Positions 9,558-16,619 of a stretch of 64,000 bases of DNA are shown here, one piece after another. The stretch's first letter is position 1. Each line of letters opens with the position of its first letter. The stretch comes from Niallia sp. FSL W8-0635 (lineage in GTDB: Bacteria > Bacillota > Bacilli > Bacillales > Cytobacillaceae): positions 2,334,501 to 2,398,500 of the forward strand of contig NZ_JBBOYD010000001.1 of assembly GCF_038007965.1 (NCBI RefSeq). Reading direction: 5' to 3'. Both the position numbers and the translations under genes were made by a program. The notes beneath the pieces are model-generated. The model did not search any database. It was not told where the DNA came from and saw nothing but the letters and a program-made list of their open reading frames with translations.

Positions 9558-10709
9558 ATGAGGGAAACGACCATTGCATTATGTTTCGTATTACTATTAT
9601 TTAGTTTTCCTACAATAAGTAATGCTAAAGATAATAAGGAACCTGATTTAGTTAGTGAGGCAGCTTTCTTATTAGATAGTGATACTGGAGCAGTATTATT
9701 TGAAAAGAATGGATATAAAAAAATGTATCCTGCTAGTTTAACAAAAATAGCAACAGCAATTTATGCAATTGAAAAAGGTAATATGGATGATGTTATCACC
9801 GTAAGTGAAAATGCCTATGCAACAGAAGGGACAAGGGTTTATTTAGAACAAGGTGAACAAGTAACCCTAAAGCATTTACTTGATGGGATGTTAATCAATT
9901 CTGGAAATGATGCAGCTGTAGCTATTGCAGAATATCTGGATGGCTCCATTAGTAATTTTGAAAGAAATATCAATCAGTTTTTAAATGAGAAAGTTAATGT
10001 TCATTCCACACACTTCAAAAATCCTAGTGGTCTTTATCATAAAGATCATTATACAACAGCTAATGATTTAGCAGTAATCACTCAATATGCCATGCAAAAT
10101 GAAACATTTAGACAAATATTTGGTACGAGTGAATTAAAGTGGGATGGTTTATCTTGGGATACTACTCTAGTAAGCCATCACCAAATGGTAAATGGTTCGA
10201 GACCATATGATAAAGTAACTGGTGGAAAAACAGGCTTTGTTAATGAATCGAAACAAACATTGGCAACAACTGCTGAAAATGAAGAATTGAATTTAGTAGC
10301 TATTGTATTAAAAGGAAACTTCAAGCGGGATGTGTATAAGGATACTAAGGATTTATTAGACTATGGTTTTAATCAATATACGCATAAAGTGATTCCTGCT
10401 GGAAAGTCATATTTTGTTAACGGGTTAACCTATGAAACAACGAAGGAAGAAAAAATCACCATTCCTCGCTCAAAAGGAGAGGAAGAAATAACCTCGTCGG
10501 GTCTATTAATGATTGAAGATGATAACGGAGATATTCTTCAATCTATACAACTTGCAAAAGTTATGCCAGCAGAGGAAACATTTAAAGTAGATACTTCTGA
10601 TCAAGTGGTAAGAGAAGAAGAGAAATCATCTTTTCCAGCAATTGTTTTAATCATTCCAATAGCTTTATGTTTTGTGTTTTATATGAAAAGAAGAACAATT
10701 AGACGTTAA
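9558..10709 (+). CDS. D-alanyl-D-alanine carboxypeptidase (low-molecular-weight PBP, DacF/PBP5-like)
   Basis: Removes the terminal D-Ala from peptidoglycan stem peptides, limiting cross-linking. 383 residues. A signal peptide ends near residue 23 (SNA). Active-site motifs are all present: Ser60-x-x-Lys63 (PASLTKIATA), Ser115-Gly-Asn117 (INSGNDAA) and Lys224-Thr-Gly226 (GGKTGF). The C-terminus has a hydrophobic segment (FPAIVLIIPIALCFVFY) followed by KRRTIRR, i.e. a membrane anchor of the transmembrane type rather than the amphipathic helix of PBP5. The ATG follows AGGTGGGGGAAA. The sporulation-type DacF and the vegetative DacA cannot be told apart from this alone, so no symbol is given. Confidence 0.92.
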   Translation: MRETTIALCFVLLLFSFPTISNAKDNKEPDLVSEAAFLLDSDTGAVLFEKNGYKKMYPASLTKIATAIYAIEKGNMDDVITVSENAYATEGTRVYLEQGEQVTLKHLLDGMLINSGNDAAVAIAEYLDGSISNFERNINQFLNEKVNVHSTHFKNPSGLYHKDHYTTANDLAVITQYAMQNETFRQIFGTSELKWDGLSWDTTLVSHHQMVNGSRPYDKVTGGKTGFVNESKQTLATTAENEELNLVAIVLKGNFKRDVYKDTKDLLDYGFNQYTHKVIPAGKSYFVNGLTYETTKEEKITIPRSKGEEEITSSGLLMIEDDNGDILQSIQLAKVMPAEETFKVDTSDQVVREEEKSSFPAIVLIIPIALCFVFYMKRRTIRR

Positions 10710-10720
10710 AGAGAAAAAGA

Positions 10721-10742
10721 GATTGGGGCATAAGTATTTCAG
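10721..10742 (+). repeat. Copy of the CATAAGTATT intergenic repeat end
   Basis: GATTGGGGCATAAGTATTTC plus AG, right after the carboxypeptidase stop. The same motif occurs at 37312-37333 (minus orientation) and 53369-53390 (plus), where it forms one end of a longer element. Here the rest of the element is not recognisable. Confidence 0.6.
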
Positions 10743-10853
10743 TCGTCCAATCATACGAATATACCAAATGGAAGATACAGATGATCAATTTTGAGGTGTA
10801 TTTCTAAAATCATGTGGCGATATGACAGTTTTTGGTATCGTTATTGGTATAAA

Positions 10854-10890
10854 TTAAGAAACTTGCCAGAATTATTGGCAAGTTTCTTAA
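10854..10890. terminator. Perfect hairpin downstream of the carboxypeptidase gene
   Basis: A perfect 15-base stem (TTAAGAAACTTGCCA and its complement) with a 7-base loop, followed by TTTAG. It is 145 bases after the carboxypeptidase stop and could end that transcript; the tail is short. Confidence 0.6.
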
Positions 10891-11358
10891 TTTAGGAATA
10901 CAAAACTATTATTTATATAAAAGCTTAGTTGTGTGGAACCGGTTCATCGTAATGAATGAAAAGGAGGAGCTCTTGGATTCTTTTATCATTAGGATGTAAC
11001 CAGTGACTGGGAATTAAGCGAAGATTTTCCGGCTATATGTAAAATGGAGCTCGTTTCGGGGAAAATAAGGGTAGAAATTCCGGATAAGTAAAGCAGAATC
11101 GCTTATTTTCGCATTTTTCTCATCGATAGGCGACATTCCTCCGTCTATTTTATCCTTTTTTCATAATAATTAGTAAATAAGCGGAATTAATCCTTTTATT
11201 TTTCAACTCAGATGCCCTCTACTGGTAAGTATCGAACCTTTACTAGCCTTAAATAATTTAGCTCACGAAAGTATTCTTTATTTAAGTTAAAATTAGACAT
11301 TTATCATCTATTTCGTTATATCCCAGTCATCAAAGCAGCCTCACTATGATAAGAAAAT

Positions 11359-11383
11359 AAAAAACCGGGAAATCCCGGTTTTT
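11359..11383 (-). terminator. Terminator of the ABC-F gene
   Basis: Stem AAAAAACCGGG / CCCGGTTTTTT around a four-base loop, starting directly after the ABC-F stop codon on the minus strand and ending in a T run in that direction. Confidence 0.9.
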
Positions 11384-13003
11384 TTATTTATACATGTTTG
11401 CTATATTTTTTTGTAATTCTGTGTCTTCTAAATACTCATCATAATTCATTTGCTTGTCAACAAGTCCATTAGGGGTAATCTCTATAATTCGATTCGCAAT
11501 CGTTGACACGAATTGGTGGTCATGAGAAGTGAAAATTAATGAACCTTTAAAGTTTATTAACCCATTATTTAAAGCCGTGATGGATTCTAAATCTAAATGG
11601 TTAGTAGGCTCATCTAATAGAAGAACATTGGCACCACTTAGCATCATTTTAGATAACATACAACGAACTTTTTCACCACCGGATAATACACTTGGCTTTT
11701 TCAATACTTCTTCACCAGAGAACAGCATACGTCCTAAGAATCCTCTTAAGAAACTTTCTGTTTGGTCATTTGGAGAATATTGACGTAGCCAGTCAACAAG
11801 TGTAGCATCATCCTCTTTAAAATACTCAGAGTTTTCAGCTGGGAAATAGCTTTGAGAAGTGGTTACTCCCCATTTATAGGTGCCACTATCTGGCTCCAAT
11901 TCACCTGCTAAAATACGGAAAAGCGTTGTTTTAGCAATTTCATTTGGACCAACTAGCGCAATCTTATCATCCTTATTCATTATAAAACTTACATTATCAA
12001 GTACTTTAACTCCATCAATTGTTTTTGATAAGTTTTCTACTCTTAATAAGTCATTACCGATTTCACGCTCTGGTGTAAAGGCTACATATGGGTATTTTCT
12101 AGATGATGGTTTAATGTCATCTAAAGAAATTTTGTCTAACAATTTCTTTCTAGAAGTCGCCTGTTTTGATTTAGAAGCATTTGCACTAAAACGAGCAATA
12201 AAGTTTTGAAGTTCTTTGATTTTTTCTTCTTTCTTTTTGTTCGCATCATTTGCCATTCTAGAAGCTAATTGACTGGATTCATACCAGAAGTCATAGTTAC
12301 CAACATAGATTTGAATTCTGCTAAAGTCTAAATCGGCAATATGTGTACAAACTTTGTTTAAGAAATGTCTGTCATGAGATACAACGATGACAGTATTTTC
12401 AAAGTTAATTAAAAATTCTTCTAACCATTTAATCGCATTGATATCAAGGTGGTTAGTAGGCTCATCCAATAGAAGAACATCCGGTTCACCGAAAAGAGCT
12501 TGTGCAAGTAAAACCTTCACTTTATCTGAACCATTTAATTCTGCCATAGTTTTATAATGAAGATCTTCGCCGATACCTAAACCTTTTAAAAGAATAGCTG
12601 CCTCAGATTCTGCTTCCCAACCATTAAGCTCAGCGAATTCACCTTCAAGCTCAGCTGCTTTCATGCCATCTTCATCTGTGAAATTTTCTTTCATATAAAT
12701 AGCATCTTTTTCCTGCATTACTTCATATAATCTAGCGTGACCCATAATTACTACTTTAAGCACTTCATGCTCTTCGTATTCAAAGTGGTTCTGCTTCAAT
12801 ACCGCAAGTCTTTCACCAGGTCCTAAAGAAACATTTCCTGATTGTGCTTCTAGCTCACCAGAAAGAATTTTTAGGAAAGTAGACTTCCCAGCACCATTTG
12901 CTCCAATTAATCCATAGCAATTTCCAGGTGTGAATTTAATATTAACATCTTCAAATAATTTACGATCACCATATCGAAGACCTACATTCGTAACTGTTAT
13001 CAT
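11384..13003 (-). CDS. ABC-F family ATPase (YkpA/YbiT-like)
   Basis: Soluble protein with two ABC ATPase domains and no membrane part; ABC-F proteins act on the ribosome. 539 residues, the length of B. subtilis YkpA. Domain 1: Walker A GANGAGKST, Walker B LLLDEPTNHLD, switch SHDRHF. Then a charged linker (ANKKKEEKIKELQNF, SANASKSKQATSRKK). Domain 2: Walker A GPNEIAKTT, signature LSGGEK, second LLLDEPTNHLD. The domain-1 signature is the unusual LNGSDK and the second Walker A lacks two glycines; I believe these are subgroup features but cannot check. The ATG follows GGAGG. Single gene with its own terminator. It is not obviously an antibiotic-resistance ABC-F: the linker is short. Confidence 0.9.
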   Translation of the reverse strand: MITVTNVGLRYGDRKLFEDVNIKFTPGNCYGLIGANGAGKSTFLKILSGELEAQSGNVSLGPGERLAVLKQNHFEYEEHEVLKVVIMGHARLYEVMQEKDAIYMKENFTDEDGMKAAELEGEFAELNGWEAESEAAILLKGLGIGEDLHYKTMAELNGSDKVKVLLAQALFGEPDVLLLDEPTNHLDINAIKWLEEFLINFENTVIVVSHDRHFLNKVCTHIADLDFSRIQIYVGNYDFWYESSQLASRMANDANKKKEEKIKELQNFIARFSANASKSKQATSRKKLLDKISLDDIKPSSRKYPYVAFTPEREIGNDLLRVENLSKTIDGVKVLDNVSFIMNKDDKIALVGPNEIAKTTLFRILAGELEPDSGTYKWGVTTSQSYFPAENSEYFKEDDATLVDWLRQYSPNDQTESFLRGFLGRMLFSGEEVLKKPSVLSGGEKVRCMLSKMMLSGANVLLLDEPTNHLDLESITALNNGLINFKGSLIFTSHDHQFVSTIANRIIEITPNGLVDKQMNYDEYLEDTELQKNIANMYK

Positions 13004-13425
13004 TTAAAATCCTCCAAACTACAATATCCATAAAATTATACCATTATTAGAATGGAAGCGCGAATTATTTTCGCAAAACTTAAGAACTTACCAATAATAT
13101 TATTGCTTTTATATGAAAATCAATTATTTGCTCCGATTTAATAGAGGTAGAGCCTAAGATATAATGTACGAAAACAAAAATATGAAATATGCCTGATAGT
13201 AAAAAGGGAAAATGTTTACGATAATAAGATGATAGGGTAAAAAACAATCAAAAAATAAAGGGTTTTCTTTTTTTGAATAGAATGTATAATGAAGAGCTAT
13301 TATACTGGTATTTAGCTAGTAAATGTAGCGACAAAAAGACAGTCTAAAATTATTTATGATTTGTTCATAATTTCTTCATAAATTTCTAGTACACTAAAAC
13401 TATTATAAGAAGTAAAGGGGTAGTT
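13004..13425. other. AT-rich spacer
   Basis: About 420 bases between the ABC-F start and a small plus-strand gene. It holds the ABC-F promoter region on the minus strand and the promoter of the small gene at 13426. No gene, terminator or riboswitch was recognised. Confidence 0.35.
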
Positions 13426-13563
13426 ATGATGGCTAAAAAGCAGTTAGTTGATTTGGTTAATAGAATGAAAAAATCCGGTATCAAAATTAGCTTTACTAAG
13501 CCAAGATCTCAGTTTTCCGTAGCAATTCAACAGAATAATAAATTAACAACTACAACAAATTAG
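13426..13563 (+). CDS. Small basic protein of unknown function
   Basis: 45 residues beginning MMAKKQLVDLVNRMKKSGIK, then ISFTKPRSQFSVAIQQNNK and a Thr-rich tail. It was found by reading the spacer; the start has AAAGGGG 6 bases upstream (a second ATG follows at once). The predicted N-terminal helix is amphipathic and rich in lysine. I do not recognise a family. It is preceded by AT-rich promoter-like sequence and followed by the FNT promoter region, so it seems monocistronic. Confidence 0.55.
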   Translation: MMAKKQLVDLVNRMKKSGIKISFTKPRSQFSVAIQQNNKLTTTTN

Positions 13564-13671
13564 TAGTGTATTCTATTAAAATTTGTTTAGGTAACATTAC
13601 ATAGTATTTTTGAAATGATTCGTTAAAAAGAACAAGTGTATTATTTTATCCACTAATCAATTGTTAAAAAA

Positions 13672-13715
13672 TGTTCATTTTTTCACAATATAATTGATAT
13701 TTCCTTTTGTATAAT
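13672..13715 (+). promoter_or_regulatory. Putative Fnr-dependent promoter of the formate/nitrite channel gene
   Basis: A degenerate Fnr-type site TGTTC-N6-TCACA at 13672-13687 precedes a perfect TATAAT at 13710-13715. If transcription starts about 7 bases after the TATAAT, the site is centred near -42, the usual position for Bacillus Fnr activation. The left half-site is weak (3 of 5 bases), so this is a suggestion. Confidence 0.45.
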
Positions 13716-13743
13716 AGCAATATACAGAAAGGAAGGTATCACA

Positions 13744-14571
13744 ATGGAAATACACCCAATCGATAAAGCAATCAACTATGCGCTGAAAAAGAAAGAAACA
13801 ATTGATGAATCTTTTTTGCGCTATTTTGTAAAGGCGATTTTAGCAGGAATTTACATCGGCTTTGCGTTAATGTTATGTTATCGTTTAGCACAACCTTTTT
13901 TTGATGTTCATTCACCTGCAACGTATATGATGACTAGTTTATTTTTTGGGATGGCGCTTGTACTAATTTCTTATGGTGGAGGAGAATTATTCACTGGAAA
14001 TACGATGGCTTTTGCAATGAGTACTTTGTCTGGAGCAACTAGTTGGAAGGATACTATTTATAATTGGGTCACTACTTATTTTGGTAATTTGGTTGGTGCA
14101 TTATTTTTTGCTTTATTAATCTATTACTCCGGATTATTTAGCCTAGCACCTAAAACAACTTGGCTTATGGATGTTGCCAATTCAAAAATGAGTGCTTCCA
14201 CGATAGAATTATTTATTAGGGGTATCTTGTGTAACTGGTTAGTTTGTTTAGCTATTTGGATACCGATGAATATTAAAGGCGATGTCGGAAAAATAATGGC
14301 TACTTTATTAATAGTATTTTCCTTTATGATCTCAGGTTATGAGCATAGTGTAGCAAATATGGCACTTTTCTCTATTTCATTAATAGTTCCACATCCAGAA
14401 ACAATTACGGTTGCAAATGCCATGCATAACCTTATTCCGGTTACAATTGGGAATATTGTTGGGGGAGCATTCTTTGTAGGTGCACTTAACTTATATATTT
14501 TTCCTAAGAAAAAAGGTAAACCAAAAGATTCTGCTTTGCATGTAGCTACATCTAGATCTATTGCAAAGTAA
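13744..14571 (+). CDS. Formate/nitrite transporter (FNT family)
   Basis: Pentameric channel of the FocA/NirC type moving formate or nitrite across the cytoplasmic membrane. 275 residues with six hydrophobic segments. FNT landmarks are visible: SYGGGELFTGNTMAFAMS (re-entrant loop region), RGILCNWLVCLAIW and SGYEHSVANMA, which carries the conserved pore histidine. Closest in style to B. subtilis YrhG. The ATG follows GAAAGGAAGGTATCACA. It is monocistronic between its own promoter and a strong terminator. The Fnr-like site upstream and the pfl genes 6 kb away favour formate as substrate, but the sequence does not decide between formate and nitrite. Confidence 0.92.
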   Translation: MEIHPIDKAINYALKKKETIDESFLRYFVKAILAGIYIGFALMLCYRLAQPFFDVHSPATYMMTSLFFGMALVLISYGGGELFTGNTMAFAMSTLSGATSWKDTIYNWVTTYFGNLVGALFFALLIYYSGLFSLAPKTTWLMDVANSKMSASTIELFIRGILCNWLVCLAIWIPMNIKGDVGKIMATLLIVFSFMISGYEHSVANMALFSISLIVPHPETITVANAMHNLIPVTIGNIVGGAFFVGALNLYIFPKKKGKPKDSALHVATSRSIAK

Positions 14572-14603
14572 GGCTAATTTTGTTTGTTACGCCATAAGTA
14601 AAA

Positions 14604-14639
14604 CTGTCGAAAAACATAATCCAGTATGTTTTTCGACAG
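14604..14639. terminator. Bidirectional terminator between the FNT and ZIP genes
   Basis: Perfect 14-base stem CTGTCGAAAAACAT with its complement and an 8-base loop, between two convergent genes (stops at 14571 and 14643). T-rich right arm but no long T run after it. Confidence 0.8.
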
Positions 14640-14642
14640 CCG

Positions 14643-15371
14643 CTATCCTAAATGACTCATGCTTAATGAAAAAATTAATCCCACACATGCAACAAATCCT
14701 ACGGTTGGTCCTCCTTGTTCAAACGCTTCAGGCAGCATCGTTGAGCAAACCATCGCAATTAATCCACCAGCCCCAAATGACTGTATGCAAGAGAGCATAG
14801 CAGGAGAGGCGTCTTCTAAAAATAAATATCCAATGGAGCTACTAATAGCTGAAATGATAATGACACTGCTCCAAAGTGTTAAAATTTTTTTGTTTGAATA
14901 TTGATCTTTTTTTAATCCCACTGTTGAAGAGAGGGATTCTGGAAAGTTGCTAATAAAAATGGCAATTAAAAAAAGAAGATCTACTTTATGGGTATATAAC
15001 AAGCTAAGACCAATAATCATGGACTCAGGAATGGCGTCCATTAATGTACCAACAAAAATAGCCAAACCAGAATGTCCCTCCGGATTTTTATGTGATCGTT
15101 TCCGGTTAGAACCGCCTTTTTGATAAAGAATAATTTCAATAATGGTAAATAAACAGGCTCCTGCTAAAAAAGCGATAGCAGTAGTTAACATTCCACTTTT
15201 ATTTACAGATTCTATTAAAAGCTCAAAGGAAGAGGCACCTATTAAAATTCCTGTTCCAAGAGCCATAAAATATGCAATAACTCTTTTGGGAATGGATAGA
15301 AATAATCCTGTGACAGAACCTGCAAGTAATGAAAAGCTTGCAATTGCTCCCCACATTGCTGCTTCTAGCAT
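14643..15371 (-). CDS. ZIP family divalent metal transporter
   Basis: 242 residues, about seven to eight hydrophobic segments, matching bacterial ZIP transporters that import zinc or other divalent metals. The two signature metal-binding helices are visible as MDAIPES (with GTLMDAIPESMIIGLS) and SNFPESLSS. A charged loop (GGSNRKRSHKNPEGHSG) between segments 3 and 4 corresponds to the usual variable loop. The ATG follows AAAAGGAGTTTTTCAAC. It is a single gene on the minus strand, convergent with the FNT gene. Family-level assignment is firm; the metal is not determined. Confidence 0.85.
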   Translation of the reverse strand: MLEAAMWGAIASFSLLAGSVTGLFLSIPKRVIAYFMALGTGILIGASSFELLIESVNKSGMLTTAIAFLAGACLFTIIEIILYQKGGSNRKRSHKNPEGHSGLAIFVGTLMDAIPESMIIGLSLLYTHKVDLLFLIAIFISNFPESLSSTVGLKKDQYSNKKILTLWSSVIIISAISSSIGYLFLEDASPAMLSCIQSFGAGGLIAMVCSTMLPEAFEQGGPTVGFVACVGLIFSLSMSHLG

Positions 15372-15628
15372 GTTGAAAAACTCCTTTTCCCCTAATTTTA
15401 TAAACCGCCACTGATGAAATTACTCTAAATTATTTGCATTTTTTTGGAGGAATATGCACGCTTATCTTTTTAAATAACCTTTTCCGGTTGCAAATATGCA
15501 TTTTCTTGATTGGATATAGTTGGAATAAATATTGATAGAAATTTCCGCACCCTCTTTATGATAGTTGTCCATACTTTTTTTAGACTTGTACATAGGATAG
15601 TAGGGATTAACGGTTGGAGGTGTGATAA
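15372..15628. other. Short intergenic region with divergent promoters
   Basis: About 255 bases between the ZIP gene and the glycine-rich protein gene. Overlapping frames on both strands here (15470-15742 minus, 15510-15737 plus) lack ribosome binding sites and overlap the real gene at 15629. Confidence 0.3.
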
Positions 15629-15910
15629 ATGTCTGTTAATAATAATTTTTATCATCAATGTTCTAAAGGTGTTGGTAGATGTGTGCGTATCCGAACTCAT
15701 AATGGAGATGTTCATACAGGAATTATCGAAAGAGTAACCCAAAATAAAGTCTATATAAGACCGATTGGCGGAAACAGAAGAGGTTATGGTGGATTTGGTT
15801 ATGGATTTAGACGTGGTTATAGACCTGGCTGGGGTTGGGGCTGGGGTGCCGCAGCTGTTGGTGTTTCCTTAGGATTAATTGCTGCCTTAGCCTTTATACC
15901 TTTCTTTTGA
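15629..15910 (+). CDS. Glycine/arginine-rich small protein with SH3/Sm-like N-terminal segment
   Basis: 93 residues, start ATG behind GTTGGAGGTGTGATAA. Residues 14-45 form a five-strand-like segment (VRIRTHNGDVHTGIIERV) resembling the small beta barrels seen in Sm/LSM or SH3-like folds. A Gly/Arg/Tyr/Trp-rich linker follows (RRGYGGFGYGFRRGYRPG, GWGWGWG) and then a hydrophobic C-terminal segment (GVSLGLIAALAFIPFF). I do not know a named family with certainty; similar proteins occur in spore-forming bacilli. Two tiny YjcZ-type sporulation proteins lie just downstream on the same strand, so a spore-related role is plausible. A weak hairpin follows the stop. Confidence 0.7.
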   Translation: MSVNNNFYHQCSKGVGRCVRIRTHNGDVHTGIIERVTQNKVYIRPIGGNRRGYGGFGYGFRRGYRPGWGWGWGAAAVGVSLGLIAALAFIPFF

Positions 15911-15922
15911 TCAAAAAACAGA

Positions 15923-15947
15923 AAGATTCCTTTAAGGAAGGAATCTT
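15923..15947 (+). terminator. Hairpin after the glycine-rich protein gene
   Basis: Perfect 10-base stem AAGATTCCTT / AAGGAATCTT with a 5-base loop, 12 bases after the stop codon. No T run follows, so it is at best a weak terminator. Confidence 0.5.
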
Positions 15948-16047
15948 CCTACATAATTAACACTTATTTTATCTTTTTTTCTGAGCGCCCAAACAGGACA
16001 ATCTCTAGACTCATATGATGCTTATGTGTATGAGGGAGGTGGAATAA

Positions 16048-16155
16048 ATGAGTGGTGGCCCAGCAGTTGGTTTTGGTGGAGGATTTGCTCTACTAGTAGT
16101 GCTATTCATTTTATTAATAATTGTAGGTTCTAGTTACGTTGGTTTTGCATATTAA
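16048..16155 (+). CDS. YjcZ family tiny sporulation protein
   Basis: 35 residues: MSGGPAVGFGGGFALLVVLF, then a hydrophobic stretch ILLIIVGSSY and VGFAY. This is the classic YjcZ pattern (short Gly-rich head, FALLVVLFILLIIVG membrane segment) found only in spore-forming bacilli, where such proteins are reported as sporulation proteins of unknown role. The ATG follows GAGGGAGGTGGAATAA. A second copy lies 29 bases downstream. Confidence 0.9.
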   Translation: MSGGPAVGFGGGFALLVVLFILLIIVGSSYVGFAY

Positions 16156-16184
16156 CAAAGATAGAAAAAAGGAGTGTTTTATAA

Positions 16185-16337
16185 ATGAATTACGGTTATG
16201 GATATAATTCTTGTGGTTGCGGTTATGCTGCACCTGCTGCAGCTCCAGTAGCTTCTTGTGGTGGTTTTGGTAATGGATTTGTATTGATTGTTGTACTATT
16301 CATTCTTTTAATCATCGTTGGAGCAGCTTGGCTATAA
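16185..16337 (+). CDS. YjcZ family tiny sporulation protein, cysteine-containing copy
   Basis: 50 residues: head MNYGYGYNSCGCGYAAPAAA followed by PVASCGGFGNG and the membrane segment FVLIVVLFILLIIVGAAWL. It shares the membrane segment with the copy just upstream but has a longer Tyr/Gly/Cys head with three cysteines. The start has AAAAAAGGAGTG upstream. The two genes probably form one transcript ending at the hairpin at 16419-16468. Confidence 0.9.
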   Translation: MNYGYGYNSCGCGYAAPAAAPVASCGGFGNGFVLIVVLFILLIIVGAAWL

Positions 16338-16418
16338 GTTAGGAGAGAAACGACAATAGGATAATTGGCTTTCTGTAAATGGAAGAAGCTAAGATTATCT
16401 GTTTATAAAAAATATTAT

Positions 16419-16468
16419 AGCAGCCTGATTGTACCGAACTATTTTAAAGGGGGGAGAATCAGGCTGCT
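16419..16468 (+). terminator. Terminator-like hairpin after the YjcZ pair
   Basis: Perfect 12-base stem AGCAGCCTGATT and complement with a 26-base loop, followed by an AT-rich stretch, 82 bases after the second YjcZ stop. Confidence 0.6.
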
Positions 16469-16619
16469 TATTAAATAAAGACCATTCTAAATCTTAGACA
16501 GTTTGTCTGAATCTATTATGGTTGGACAAGCATTTGCTATAGTTTGATTCATTCAAAATTTGTATAATTAATGATACAATGTTAAAAAGAAACGCTCGGA
16601 GTAAAGTGGGGAGAATGTA

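Larger units (their letters stand above)
10710..11383. other. Gene-free region with repeat fragment and hairpin
   Basis: About 670 bases without a gene. It contains a 22-base repeat fragment (10721-10742), a long hairpin (10854-10890), a stretch around 11020-11190 that resembles the GC-richer intergenic repeats of Bacillaceae, and the ABC-F terminator at its right end. Nothing in it looks coding on either strand. Confidence 0.45.
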
